The position numbers and the translations under genes are program-made. 64,000 nucleotides of DNA from Arthrobacter ruber (GTDB taxonomy: Bacteria; Actinomycetota; Actinomycetes; Actinomycetales; Micrococcaceae). A model generated the notes under the pieces. The model did no database searches. It worked only from the letters and a program-made list of their open reading frames with translations, and was not told where the DNA came from. The DNA is taken from NCBI RefSeq assembly GCF_002954225.1, contig NZ_PPTH01000013.1, forward strand, positions 145,386-209,385, given 5' to 3'. Positions 39,226-48,428 of the stretch are shown here, in pieces; position 1 is the stretch's first letter; each line of letters begins with the position of its first letter.

Positions 39226-39411
39226 CTACGAGGCGCCGCCGTCGTCCTCCTCGGGCTCGAAGTTGCTCGGCTCGTCGGTGGATCCCGCCGCGATGCCGTC
39301 GTCGCTCGCCGGGATCGTGCCCTCGGGACCCGCGCCCTGCGCGTCGTCGGTGCCCTCGTGGCCAGTACCGTCCTGGGTCGTGCCGTCGTGCTCGGTGCCT
39401 TCGGTGCTCAT
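39226..39411 (-). CDS. Small acidic, probably disordered protein (61 aa)
   Basis: 61 residues made mostly of Gly, Thr, Glu, Asp and Ser, with repeats of a Gly-Thr-(x)-His/Asp-(D/E)-Gly flavour (HDGTTQDGTGHEGTDD) and an acidic end FEPEEDDGG. AGGAGGACCC precedes the ATG, one of the best ribosome binding sites in the window, so translation is likely. No known family. It converges on the kinase gene with a 21-bp gap. It could be a highly charged stress or solvation protein; that is speculation. Confidence 0.65.
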   Translation of the reverse strand: MSTEGTEHDGTTQDGTGHEGTDDAQGAGPEGTIPASDDGIAAGSTDEPSNFEPEEDDGGAS

Positions 39412-39530
39412 GGGTCCTCCTGCAGCTGGGATGTCCTCCGATCCTATGCGCGGCAGCGCCGCGAGGACCAGCGCCGCCGGCTGGTAGCGCCCGTGCCTCG
39501 ATCGAGCTGCCGGCGCGGAGGGCGACGGTG

Positions 39531-40868
39531 CTACCTCCCGGGCACCGGAGCCCGGGTGGAGCCGCGGCCGCGCAGGGCGACGGCGGATGCGACGCCGAGG
39601 AGGAGCAGCACGCCGGCAGCGCAGGCGGGGACGCCCGCCGCTGCGGCCGGCCCCGCCGCTTCGGCGAGTGTTCCGGCCAGCGCCGAGCCGATCGCGGTAC
39701 CGGCGACGATGCCGCTCGCCAGGAGCGTCATGACGGTGCCGAGGCGGTGCGCGGGGGCGACCGCCGACCCGATCGAGAAGATGGTCACCATGGTCGGCCC
39801 GACGAAGAGTCCGAGGACGAGCAGCACCACGAGCATGGTGGGGATCGAACCCGGGAGGGCGAGGACCGCGGCGGCCGCCGCCATCGCGGCCGCGGAGGCG
39901 ATCCAGCGGCGGACATGGCTGAAGCGTGGGGACCAGTACGCCACGGACAGGGCGGCCACCGCCGAGCTCAGCCCCATCACCGCATACAGCAGGCCCGAGG
40001 ACTCGGTGGCGCCGAAGCGCCCGGCGAAGGCGGTGAGGAACGTCTGCGTCGAGCCGAAGAAGGTACCCATGGCGATCATCCCCACCACCGGGAGCAGGAC
40101 GGGCCACGCCCGGGACGGGCGGGCGGCGCCGCCGTCGGGCGCGTCTCCTCCGGACTCCGGGCGCGCGTCGCTGAAGGCCACCGTCCGGTGCACGGCGAAG
40201 GCGCTGACGAGCGTGATGGTGAGGGCGGCCGCAAGCGCCAACGGGAGCCACGGCGCGATCAGGCTGGCGAGCACACCGACCAGGGCGGGACCGAGGACGA
40301 ACGTCAGCTCGTCGGCCGTGCCCTCGTAGGACAGGGCCGTGTCCAGGTCGGAGCGGGGGCCGCGCCGCGTCATCGCCATCCAGCGGACCCTCGCCAGGGG
40401 ACCAATCTGCGGGCAGGTGAACCCCGTGGCGAATGCTGCGGCGAGGACGACGGCGAGCGGGCCGCCCGTGAAGCCGGTGCTGGTGAGGGTCGCGACCAGC
40501 AGCCCCGCGATGGCCAGGGTGTTGAGGATCGCCGAGACGAGCAGCACGATCCGCTGGCCGTGCTTGTCGGCGAGGACACCGAGGACGGGCGCCCCGAGGG
40601 CCGAGCCGATACCCACGGCCCCGGCGGCGAACCCTCCGGCGGCGTAGGAGCCGCTGGCGGTGGTGACGAGTGTCAGGGCACCGACTGTGAGCATGGCCAG
40701 AGGGAGCCGGGCGAAGAGGCCCACGACGAGGAAGGAGGTGCCGGCCAGACGCGGGAGGACCTCGAACCTGCCGAGGCGGGAGCGCCCGGTAGTGCTCGGG
40801 CGCGGCGCGGCGGATGATCCTGCGGACGGGAGGGAATCCGGCGATGCCGGTTCCGGGTTCTTGTACAT
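39531..40868 (-). CDS. Major facilitator superfamily transporter
   Basis: 445 residues with a 40-residue polar N-terminus and about 12 membrane helices. The loop between helices 2 and 3 reads GVLADKHGQRIVLL, a form of the MFS motif GxLaDrxGrr. A 45-residue cytoplasmic loop with Arg, Asp and Gly separates the two halves (near residues 215-245). GGAAAG precedes the ATG. Probably a drug or metabolite exporter of the DHA1-like type; substrate unknown. It has its own promoter region after the sbcC gene. Confidence 0.87.
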   Translation of the reverse strand: MYKNPEPASPDSLPSAGSSAAPRPSTTGRSRLGRFEVLPRLAGTSFLVVGLFARLPLAMLTVGALTLVTTASGSYAAGGFAAGAVGIGSALGAPVLGVLADKHGQRIVLLVSAILNTLAIAGLLVATLTSTGFTGGPLAVVLAAAFATGFTCPQIGPLARVRWMAMTRRGPRSDLDTALSYEGTADELTFVLGPALVGVLASLIAPWLPLALAAALTITLVSAFAVHRTVAFSDARPESGGDAPDGGAARPSRAWPVLLPVVGMIAMGTFFGSTQTFLTAFAGRFGATESSGLLYAVMGLSSAVAALSVAYWSPRFSHVRRWIASAAAMAAAAAVLALPGSIPTMLVVLLVLGLFVGPTMVTIFSIGSAVAPAHRLGTVMTLLASGIVAGTAIGSALAGTLAEAAGPAAAAGVPACAAGVLLLLGVASAVALRGRGSTRAPVPGR

Positions 40869-40940
40869 GGCGCTTTCCGGGTGCGTCGAACGCGCATCGT
40901 CCCCCCTCCCGATGCGCCCGACCCGGTAACGCCCACGAGT

Positions 40941-43900
40941 TTACACGCTGATGGGCTGTTCCACGAAGCGCAGGACCGATCCCTGCCGTCCCTTCACCAC
41001 CTGCAGCTGCGCGCCCACGCGCTGCTTGAGTTCGGGTACGTGACTCACGAGCCCGACCACGCGGCCCCCGCTCCGCAGGCCTTCGAGGGCGTCCATCACC
41101 TGTTCGAGCGCCTGGTCGTCGAGCGAGCCGAACCCCTCGTCGACGAAGAGGGTCTCGATGTCGAGTCCGCCCGCTTCCTGCTGGACGACGTCGGCCAGTC
41201 CGAGTGCCAGGGCCAGGGAGGCCATGAAGGACTCGCCCCCCGACAGCGTCGAGGTGTCCCGGCGGTTGCCGGTCCAGCCGTCGATCACGTTCAGCCCCAA
41301 TCCGGAGCGCCTGTTCCCCGCCGTGGCGTCGCTGTGGACCAGCTGGTACCGGCCGTCCGACATCTGCAGGAGCCGCTCCGTCGCCGCGGCGGCCACCTGC
41401 TCGAGCCGCGACGCGAGCACGTACGTCGCCAGCGACATCTTGTACAGGTTCTCCCCCGCGCCGCGCGCGGTGTCCGCCACGGCCTGGACCAGGTGCGCCC
41501 TCTCGCGCAGGGGCGCCGCGATCCGCTCGAGGTCCGCGAACTCCCGGGCGTAGGCGTCGAGCTGCGCGACCGACTGGCCGAGCACCTCCGCGGTGATCCC
41601 GGCACGGTGCGCCCGGGTCCGGAGCTCCTCGGCGAGAACGCCGGCCTGCTGCTCGTCGTCCTCCGAGGGCGGCTCGACGCCGTCCTGCTCGTCACGGAGA
41701 CCCGCCCGGATGGCGTCGTCGTCCCACGCCGCATCGAGGCGGTGTCCGCGCACCTCGTGCTCCCGGATCGCGTGCGCGATGGGGCCGTAGTGGTCCTCCG
41801 GCAGCAGGGCCGCGCGCGCCTCCTGCGCGTCAGCGAAGGGCGTGGCCCGCAGCGCCTCGTCCAGGCGCCGGGCGATGTCCGTCCGGCGGTCCACAGCGCG
41901 CGCCAGGTCGTCGGTGGCGTCGCGGAGACCCTGGAGCTCGTCGTGTGCCCGCTGCACCTGGGCGATGCGGTCCGCGAGCGATCGCGCCCCCGACCGGAGG
42001 CCTGCGAGCCGCTGCTCGAGGTCCTCCTCCTGCTCGAGGAGCGAGGACCTGCGCGATTCCGCCGCGGAACGCTCCTCCCTCAGCAGGTCCCGCGTCCTGC
42101 AGGCCTGGTCCTCCTCCTCGACGGCCTTCCGCACGCGCTCCTCGACGGCCGAGTATTCGGCGGAGGCCGCCTCGGCCGCCTCCACCTTCGCCCGGGCGGT
42201 GCGGATGGTGGCCGCAGCGTCCTCCGGCGAGGAGTCGCCGCCCCTGGCTGCGAGGTCGGCGACCTCCAGCCGCACCCCGTCCAGCGCCTCCCGGGCATCG
42301 TGCAGGCTCCTCTCGGCCTGGGCCTGCAGGCGACGGGCGGCCTGCTCCTCCTCGAGAGTGACGCGGTTCCCGCCGGGCGATGCCACGGGTGACGGGTGGT
42401 CGCTGCTGCCGCACACCGGGCACGGCTGCCCGTCCTCGAGCTGCTCGGCGAGTTCCTCCGCGGCCTGCTCGAGGCGGAGCTGCAGCTTCTCGAGCCACTC
42501 CGCCTTCAGCCGAAGGAACCGCTCGGAAGCCTCGGCGTTGGCCGTGTCCGCCGCGGCCCGGCGGTCCGAGGCCGCCCGGTACTGCCGCACGACGTCCTCG
42601 GCGGTCACGGCTGCCGCGAGATCGGCCCGCAGGTGCGCCACCCCGTCGGCGGCGCGGCGGAGCGGTTCGAGGCTCTCGGTGTCGGTGGCGCGTCGGCGCT
42701 GAAGCCGTGCGATGCGCCCGACCGTGTCCTCGAGGCGCGCGTCGAGGCTGCCGGCCTCCGTGACCAGTGCCCGCAGGGCCGATCGCACGTCCAGCAGCCG
42801 CTGCTCGTCCGGGAGGGCGGCACGGAGGATCCCGAGCGCGGACGAGGCCGCAGCGCACGCGTCGGTGAGCGCCTCGCGCCGGAACCCACCGTCGGCGGAC
42901 GGGTCCCACTCGAGGTGGTCCGCCGCGGTGTCGTTCCGCAGCAGGCGCTGGAGAGCCTCCCGGTGCAGGGACCCCGCCCGGTCCACCGTCACCGCTGCCT
43001 CGTCGTCGAGCCCCAGCAGGGCCGCCAGTCCCTGTGCCTGGTCGGACCGGCGCACCGACTCGGACAGGCGCCCGATCTCCTCGGCCCGCCCCTCATGATC
43101 AGCTCGCTGCACCCTCAGCTGTGCGAGGGCCTCGAAGCGACTGCGCCGTCGCCGCACCTCCGCCAGTGCGCCGTCCGCGAGGGAGCTCCGCTCCGCGAGC
43201 TCGGTGACGTCGAGGGCCGCCTCGTCCCGGCGCACGGAGAGGGCGTCGATCATGGCCTGGATCGACGCTGCCCGGTCGACGGCGGACCCCGTCTCGGCAT
43301 CGGTGTCCGGTGCGGCGAGGTCATGGCGCTCGGCCTCGTCGACGGCGCGGAGGTAGAGGTGCCGCTGCTTCCCCTCCTGGTCCGCGAGCTCCCGGGCGGT
43401 CCGGTGGCTCTCCGCCGTGAACAGTGTCTCGAGGGTCTCGAAGCGCGTGGTCGAGAAGAGTCTCTGCAGCAGGTCCCGCCGTGATGCGGCGTCAGCCCGG
43501 AGGAAGGCCGCGAACTCTCCCTGCGGCAGCATCACCACCTTGGTGAACTGTTCCTTGTCCATGCCGAGCAGGGTGCGCAGCTCCAGGCCCGCCTCGTCGT
43601 TGCGGGCCGACTTCTGCACCCAGTCGGCGCCGATGTGCTCGCTGAGGAGCGTGTTCGCCTGTTCCGTCGTGGTGCCGGTGCCGCGCCGTGACGGCCGTTC
43701 CCATGCCGGAGACCGCTCGACCCGGAAACGCCGGCCACCCACGGAGAACTCGAGGATGACCTGCGGGGCCACCGACTCGGCCGCGTGGTCGCTGCGGAGT
43801 CTCTTCGCCGCCTGGCGTGCGCCGGGCACCGAGCCGTAGAGCGCGAAGCACACGGCATCGAGCACGCTCGACTTGCCGGCGCCGGTGGGTCCGTTGAGGA

Positions 43901-43994
43901 GGAACAGGCCCTGGGCCGACAGGGCGTCGAAGTCCACGCTCTGCCGGTCGGCGAACGGCCCGAACGCCTGGATCTCGAGGCGGTGCAGTCTCAT
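40941..43994 (-). CDS. sbcC: Exonuclease subunit SbcC (SMC-like ATPase)
   Basis: 1017-residue partner of SbcD in the ATP-dependent hairpin and double-strand end nuclease. Walker A NGPTGAGKSSVLDAVCFALYG lies at about residues 34-54; the Q-loop segment VMLPQGEFAAFLRA follows; two long coiled-coil arms flank the zinc hook CPVC near residue 525; the C-terminal ATPase half has LSGGESFMASLALALGLADV and Walker B ETLFVDEGFGSLD. Both coiled coils are rich in Ala, Arg and Glu. The ATG is nine bases after the sbcD stop, so the pair is co-transcribed. Confidence 0.95.
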   Translation of the reverse strand: MRLHRLEIQAFGPFADRQSVDFDALSAQGLFLLNGPTGAGKSSVLDAVCFALYGSVPGARQAAKRLRSDHAAESVAPQVILEFSVGGRRFRVERSPAWERPSRRGTGTTTEQANTLLSEHIGADWVQKSARNDEAGLELRTLLGMDKEQFTKVVMLPQGEFAAFLRADAASRRDLLQRLFSTTRFETLETLFTAESHRTARELADQEGKQRHLYLRAVDEAERHDLAAPDTDAETGSAVDRAASIQAMIDALSVRRDEAALDVTELAERSSLADGALAEVRRRRSRFEALAQLRVQRADHEGRAEEIGRLSESVRRSDQAQGLAALLGLDDEAAVTVDRAGSLHREALQRLLRNDTAADHLEWDPSADGGFRREALTDACAAASSALGILRAALPDEQRLLDVRSALRALVTEAGSLDARLEDTVGRIARLQRRRATDTESLEPLRRAADGVAHLRADLAAAVTAEDVVRQYRAASDRRAAADTANAEASERFLRLKAEWLEKLQLRLEQAAEELAEQLEDGQPCPVCGSSDHPSPVASPGGNRVTLEEEQAARRLQAQAERSLHDAREALDGVRLEVADLAARGGDSSPEDAAATIRTARAKVEAAEAASAEYSAVEERVRKAVEEEDQACRTRDLLREERSAAESRRSSLLEQEEDLEQRLAGLRSGARSLADRIAQVQRAHDELQGLRDATDDLARAVDRRTDIARRLDEALRATPFADAQEARAALLPEDHYGPIAHAIREHEVRGHRLDAAWDDDAIRAGLRDEQDGVEPPSEDDEQQAGVLAEELRTRAHRAGITAEVLGQSVAQLDAYAREFADLERIAAPLRERAHLVQAVADTARGAGENLYKMSLATYVLASRLEQVAAAATERLLQMSDGRYQLVHSDATAGNRRSGLGLNVIDGWTGNRRDTSTLSGGESFMASLALALGLADVVQQEAGGLDIETLFVDEGFGSLDDQALEQVMDALEGLRSGGRVVGLVSHVPELKQRVGAQLQVVKGRQGSVLRFVEQPISV

Positions 43995-44003
43995 GTGCGC
44001 GTC

Positions 44004-45167
44004 CTAACGTTCGTGGGCGAGGCTCAGGGCGGCGTCCACCGTGAACCGGACGAGCGCCTGCTCCTCCGGTGAGGGCGTCCGGCCGCGCACATGGTCGAGG
44101 AAGCCGCAGCAGATGTCGGCGTCGTCCTTGGCTCCGGCGATCCGCTCGCTGTACGTCCGGACGTCGTCGCGCTGCCCCCCCTCGGGGGCGAAGGCGAGGA
44201 CGAGGGTGTCCGGGAACCGCGTCCTCAGCCGCTCCATGGCGCGCGCAGGGCGTTCGCGGTCGGTGAGCGTGATGTGGCAGTACGCGTCCTCGGCCCACTC
44301 GAGGTCCGTGCGCGCCAGGAGGTCGTCGATGGTCCCGGAGAGGACCGCGAGGTTCCGCGGGGCGGGCCACTCGACGGCCCGTACGTCGCGTACGCCGTCG
44401 GCGTCGACCTCCAGGAGCCACCCGCCCTTGTTCTGGTCCACCTCCGAGAAGGAGTAGGCGATCGGTGAGCCCGAGTACCGCACGTTCTCGGAGAGCTTCT
44501 GCCGGCCGTGCAGGTGGCCGAGCGCGCTGTAGTCGAACCCGTCGAACAGCGAGAGCGGGACGGCCCCGAGCCCGCCGATGGCGAGGTCGCGTTCGCTGTC
44601 CGAGGGGGCTCCCCCGGCGGCGAAGGTGTGCGCCATGACGATGGACACGACGCGCCGGCCCGCCGTCCGCCGTGCGAGGTCCTCGCGGACGCGCTCCAGG
44701 GCGGCACCGGTCACGGCCGTGTGGGTGCCGGCCTCAGCCTGCAGTCCCCCGGCGACGACGCGCGGTTCCAGGTAGGGGATGCCGTAGACGGCGAGTTCGG
44801 CGTCGTCCCCGAGAAGCCAGGTCACCGGGACCGCGATGTCCTCGATACGCGTGCGCAGATGCACTCCCCCACGGGCGAGGAGACGCCCACCGAAGCCGAG
44901 CCGCGTCGCGGAGTCATGGTTCCCGCTGGTGATGACCACCTGCGCGCCGGCCACCGCGAGCCGGTCCAGTGCGTCGTCGAGCAGTGACACGACGTCGACG
45001 GCGGGGAGCGCGCGGTCGTAGACGTCGCCCGCCACGAGGACGACGTCCACGGCCTCCTCGCGCACGGTCTTCTCGAGGCTGTCGATGAAGATGCGCTGGG
45101 CGTCCAGCGTCCCGGTGCCGTGGAAGGAGCGGCCCAGGTGCCAGTCGGATGTGTGGAGGATCCTCAT
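44004..45167 (-). CDS. sbcD: Exonuclease subunit SbcD
   Basis: 387-residue metallophosphoesterase nuclease, the Mre11 counterpart. Metal-binding motifs are in order: HTSDWHLGRSFHG, LVAGDVYDRALP, TSGNHDSATRLGFGG, MAHTFAAGGAPSDSERDLAIGG and LGHLHGRQ. The C-terminal capping region follows. The ATG at 45167 is preceded on the minus strand by TAGCGT and seven bases, the leaderless pattern; no ribosome binding site is seen. It heads the sbcD-sbcC operon for repair of hairpins and blocked ends. Confidence 0.95.
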   Translation of the reverse strand: MRILHTSDWHLGRSFHGTGTLDAQRIFIDSLEKTVREEAVDVVLVAGDVYDRALPAVDVVSLLDDALDRLAVAGAQVVITSGNHDSATRLGFGGRLLARGGVHLRTRIEDIAVPVTWLLGDDAELAVYGIPYLEPRVVAGGLQAEAGTHTAVTGAALERVREDLARRTAGRRVVSIVMAHTFAAGGAPSDSERDLAIGGLGAVPLSLFDGFDYSALGHLHGRQKLSENVRYSGSPIAYSFSEVDQNKGGWLLEVDADGVRDVRAVEWPAPRNLAVLSGTIDDLLARTDLEWAEDAYCHITLTDRERPARAMERLRTRFPDTLVLAFAPEGGQRDDVRTYSERIAGAKDDADICCGFLDHVRGRTPSPEEQALVRFTVDAALSLAHER

Positions 45168-45174
45168 GATTTTC

Positions 45175-45180
45175 ACGCTA
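45175..45180 (-). promoter_or_regulatory. -10 box for leaderless sbcD mRNA
   Basis: TAGCGT, seven bases (GAAAATC), ATG at 45167 on the minus strand. Confidence 0.5.
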
Positions 45181-45231
45181 CCGCCGCACGCCGACATTCG
45201 CCGGATCAGCGCGGCGGCCTCGGGAACGGTG

Positions 45232-46260
45232 CTAGCGCACCGGCCCGGAGGTCCCGGTTGCGTCACCCGACGACGGCGGCACATCGGTGCCCGGCCTGTC
45301 GAAGAACGACGCCGCATCGCCTGCCGACGCGCTGCCGCGCGGTGCCGGCTGGCCGTCGACGGGCGCGGCGTACTGCGCATCCAGGGCGGTGTCCTGCCCG
45401 GCGGTGCGGGTGTCGTGGCCGTCGATGTCGGCCGCCGGCACGGCGGCGGTCCCGACGGACTCGACGGACTCGACGGACTCGACGGACGAGTCCCGGGCCT
45501 GCGCCGGCGCATCGATGCTGCGGAAGAGCAGCCCCGCGATCAGGCCGCCGACCAGGGGCGCCGCCCAGAACAGCCACAGCTGCTCGAGGGCCCACGACTC
45601 GGCGAAGACGGCCGACGCGGTGGCGCGGACGGGGTTGATGCCGCCGTTGGTCACGGGCAGCAGGAACGAGAGCAGGCCCGCATAGATCAGGCCGACGGCG
45701 AACGGCGCGATGTCGCGCCGGACGCGCCGCGACGTCGCGCCGAGGAAGACCGCCACCACGAGGGCCGCGGCGACCACCTCGAGCAGGAAGGCGCTGGTCA
45801 GGGGGAACTGCGCCGCGGAGTGCTCACCGAAGCCGTTGGCGGAGGAGCTGAAGAAGCCACGGATGCCGGTCAGCTGCGCGTTGGCGCTGAGCGTCAGCCA
45901 GATGAGCCCGGACGCGGCGAGGGCGCCCAGCACCTGGGCCACTACGTAGGGCACCACGGACTTCCATCCGGTCCGGCCGGCCACCGCCGAGCCGATGGTG
46001 ATGGCCGGGTTGAAGTGGCCGCCGGAGATGTAGCCGAAGGCGATCATCGCTGCGATGACGGCGAAGCCGAACACGAGGGTGGGCTGCAGCGCGGTCTCCG
46101 TGGCCAGCATGGTGGCACCGAGACCCGCGAGGATCACGAGGAACGAACCGGCACCCTCGGCGATGGAACGGGCCAGGAGGCCGGGGGTCCGCACGTCGTC
46201 GGACGTGCCGACGCGGACGGCGCCGGCCGTAGCTCCGGTGTGTGGCGTGGAAGAGGTCAT
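45232..46260 (-). CDS. Aquaporin/MIP-family channel with long C-terminal tail
   Basis: 342-residue channel for water, glycerol or small neutral solutes. Six membrane helices and two half-helices are readable: the first signature is HFNPAITIG (NPA at 84-86), and the second is GGINPVRATAS, where NPA has become NPV (209-211) followed by the conserved Arg212. Residues 250-342 are a polar tail with SVE repeats (259-269), much longer than in typical aquaporins. The start is placed at 46260, since an upstream frame back to 46362 has no channel features. Monocistronic, divergent from the 46398 gene. Confidence 0.9.
   Translation of the reverse strand: MTSSTPHTGATAGAVRVGTSDDVRTPGLLARSIAEGAGSFLVILAGLGATMLATETALQPTLVFGFAVIAAMIAFGYISGGHFNPAITIGSAVAGRTGWKSVVPYVVAQVLGALAASGLIWLTLSANAQLTGIRGFFSSSANGFGEHSAAQFPLTSAFLLEVVAAALVVAVFLGATSRRVRRDIAPFAVGLIYAGLLSFLLPVTNGGINPVRATASAVFAESWALEQLWLFWAAPLVGGLIAGLLFRSIDAPAQARDSSVESVESVESVGTAAVPAADIDGHDTRTAGQDTALDAQYAAPVDGQPAPRGSASAGDAASFFDRPGTDVPPSSGDATGTSGPVR
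45454..45489. repeat. 9-bp tandem repeat in the aquaporin tail
   Basis: GACGGACTC repeats four times (the last copy ends GACGGACGA). It encodes Ser-Val-Glu repeats in the cytoplasmic tail, and copy number could vary between strains. Confidence 0.9.
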
Positions 46261-46385
46261 GGAGGCGCAATCCTTCGGTCGTGCGGGAGTCGGTCCGGCG
46301 GTGCACCGCACCGCCGACAAGCCTTCCATCCTAGTCTGCACGGCGGCTGGGAGGACAGGCACGGTTCGTCCGGTACGGGCTTCCC

Positions 46386-46391
46386 TAGACT
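46386..46391 (+). promoter_or_regulatory. -10 box for leaderless mRNA of the 46398 gene
   Basis: TAGACT, six bases (GGAGGG), GTG at 46398. The GGAGGG is too close to the GTG to serve as an ordinary ribosome binding site. Confidence 0.5.
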
Positions 46392-46397
46392 GGAGGG

Positions 46398-47447
46398 GTG
46401 ACGACCGACAGCACCGAGAGCAGCACGACGGAGAATCCCACCCCGGCGGACACCACGCCCGCGGACTACGAGGACCGGGTGCTGGGATGCCTGCTCGGGG
46501 TGATGGCGGGTGACGCCTACGGCGTCCTGGTCGTCGCCGGGGACGATCCCTCCGCCGCCCTGACGGACCCTGCGGCGCTCGCCGTCTCGGACGCGACCCA
46601 GCTGACGCTGTACACCGTGGACGGCCTCACCGAGGCACTGGAGTGGGCCAACGACGGCGTCGCGGCGGACGAGACGGCCTGCCTGTGGCTCGCCTACCTG
46701 CGCTGGCTGAACCGGCAGGGTGAGCACCTCCCCGCGAGCGCGCCCGCACCGCCCCCGCGGTGGCTGGACCGGCAGGAGGACCTGCTGCCGGTCCACGACG
46801 CAGACCCCGAGACCGTGACCGCACTGCTCACCGGCGCGATGGGGACACGGTCCCGGCCGCTCAACCCCCTGGCGTCGGGCCCCGGGGCCCTGATGCGCTC
46901 CGCCCCCTTCGGTCTGGTACCCCGCATCCCCGCGAGCATGGTCGAACGGCTGACCGTCGACACCGCGGCCCTCACCCACGGCTCCGCCGCCGCACGGAAC
47001 ACCGCGGCCCTCTTCAGCGGCGTCGTGCGCGCACTCGCGATCGAGGGCGTCGACCTCGCCGGAGCCGTCGATGCCGCACGCGGGGAGGAACACCGCCTCG
47101 CCGTGGGCGCCCACGTGGGCGGGAGCACCGACGGCAGTGCCGTGGCCGGCGGACCTCCGGACGGCGGACCGACGGCGGCGGGAACCTTCGAGGCGGCGCT
47201 GCAGGCCGTGCTGGAGGGGGCATCGGCGGGCTCGCCCCGCGAGCACCTGGCGGCGGCCCTCGCCCACGCGGCGGCAGCCGGCCGGCCCGACGCCTCGCCC
47301 GTGATCGCCGCCTCCGTGGCGGGCGCGATCGTCGGCGCCCTCCACGGCACGCAGGCCCTCCCGCCGGCCCTCCTCGATGCCCCCGGGGTCCCCGGCGTCG
47401 TCCGGACTCTGGCGCGGACCCTGCTCGCCGCGACCACGGGCGCCTGA
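46398..47447 (+). CDS. Degenerate ADP-ribosylglycohydrolase-family protein
   Basis: 349 residues with the overall layout of the ADP-ribosylglycohydrolase (DraG/ARH) family: GCLLGVMAGDAYG (30-42), the helix LYTVDGLTEALEWANDGVAADE, and MRSAPFGLVPRIP. The metal-binding sites are eroded: the usual SDDTQMT reads SDATQLT (64-70), and the C-terminal GDSDS/GDTDT-type motif is reduced to GRPDAS (295-300) before the retained VAGAIVGALHG helix. It is probably catalytically dead, or uses another site; it may still bind ADP-ribose or a relative. It is followed after 3 bp by an SDR, suggesting one operon. Confidence 0.8.
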   Translation: MTTDSTESSTTENPTPADTTPADYEDRVLGCLLGVMAGDAYGVLVVAGDDPSAALTDPAALAVSDATQLTLYTVDGLTEALEWANDGVAADETACLWLAYLRWLNRQGEHLPASAPAPPPRWLDRQEDLLPVHDADPETVTALLTGAMGTRSRPLNPLASGPGALMRSAPFGLVPRIPASMVERLTVDTAALTHGSAAARNTAALFSGVVRALAIEGVDLAGAVDAARGEEHRLAVGAHVGGSTDGSAVAGGPPDGGPTAAGTFEAALQAVLEGASAGSPREHLAAALAHAAAAGRPDASPVIAASVAGAIVGALHGTQALPPALLDAPGVPGVVRTLARTLLAATTGA

Positions 47448-47450
47448 GGG

Positions 47451-48413
47451 ATGCGTTCCACGTCCCACTCCCCCGGTGCCCATCCCGGGTCCGTGTCCGG
47501 CTGGGACCCGACGAACCTCCCCCCGCTCACCGGGCGGCGCGTCCTCGTGACCGGCGGCAACGCGGGCCTCGGCTATTTCGCCTGCGAGCAGCTCGCGGCG
47601 GCGGGCGCGAGCGTGGTCATGGCCTCGCGCAACAGCGAGAAGGCCGGGCGTGCCATCGGTGCCATCCGCGCCCGGCATCCCCGCGCGGACGTGACCTTCC
47701 AGCCGCTGGACCTGGCCGACCTGTCCTCGGTGCGGACCGCCGCCGCGGCGATCGCCGAGGGGCCGCCCCTGAGCGGGCTGCTCGCGAACGCCGGCGTGGT
47801 GGGTTCTGCGGAGCGGCGGAGCACGTCGGACGGCTTCGAGCTGCAGTTCGGCACCAACCACCTCGGCCACTACGCCCTGATCGCCCTGCTCCTGCCGACC
47901 CTCGCAGCCTCCGGGACGCGGATCGTTCACCTCGGCAGCATCAGCCATAGATGGGCGCGGCTGACGCCGTCAGCCCTGCAGCCGTCGACGTACCGCAACG
48001 GGCGCGCCTATGCCACGTCGAAGCTCGCGGTGATGGCGTTCGGCTTCGAGCTGGCGCGGCGCCTGGCCCTGACCACCAGTGCGGCGACGAGCGTCGTCGC
48101 CCACCCCGGGTTCGCCCTGGGCATGTTCACCCCGGAGCGGCCGGGGATCGACGCGCACCGGCCGGCTGCCTCGTGGAAGCGTCGCGTCATGGAGCCGGTG
48201 GCGCAGGGCAAGGATCACGGCGCCTGGCCGCTCGTGCGGGCCGCGGTCGACGCCGGCGTCCCGAACGGCGCCTACTGCGGCCCCGACGGCTGGTTCCAGC
48301 TCAAGGGGCGGCCGGGCCTGGTGCCGGCGAAGCCCGCCGCGCGCGAGAGCAACGCCGCGTCGAGGCTCATCGAGCTGTCGGCCTCCCTGACGGATGTCCC
48401 ACTGCGCTTCTGA
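47451..48413 (+). CDS. Short-chain dehydrogenase/reductase (WWOX-like), second copy
   Basis: 320-residue SDR with TGGNAGLG near residues 34-41, the LANAG motif, FELQFGTNHLGHYAL, the active-site Ser in HLGSISHRW and the catalytic pair YATSK. It resembles the SDR at 29395 in the same motifs and length. The ATG lies three bases after the ADP-ribosylglycohydrolase-like gene stop with no good ribosome binding site of its own, so translation is probably coupled. Substrate unknown. Confidence 0.87.
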   Translation: MRSTSHSPGAHPGSVSGWDPTNLPPLTGRRVLVTGGNAGLGYFACEQLAAAGASVVMASRNSEKAGRAIGAIRARHPRADVTFQPLDLADLSSVRTAAAAIAEGPPLSGLLANAGVVGSAERRSTSDGFELQFGTNHLGHYALIALLLPTLAASGTRIVHLGSISHRWARLTPSALQPSTYRNGRAYATSKLAVMAFGFELARRLALTTSAATSVVAHPGFALGMFTPERPGIDAHRPAASWKRRVMEPVAQGKDHGAWPLVRAAVDAGVPNGAYCGPDGWFQLKGRPGLVPAKPAARESNAASRLIELSASLTDVPLRF

Positions 48414-48428
48414 GCGGTGCTGCGCGGG

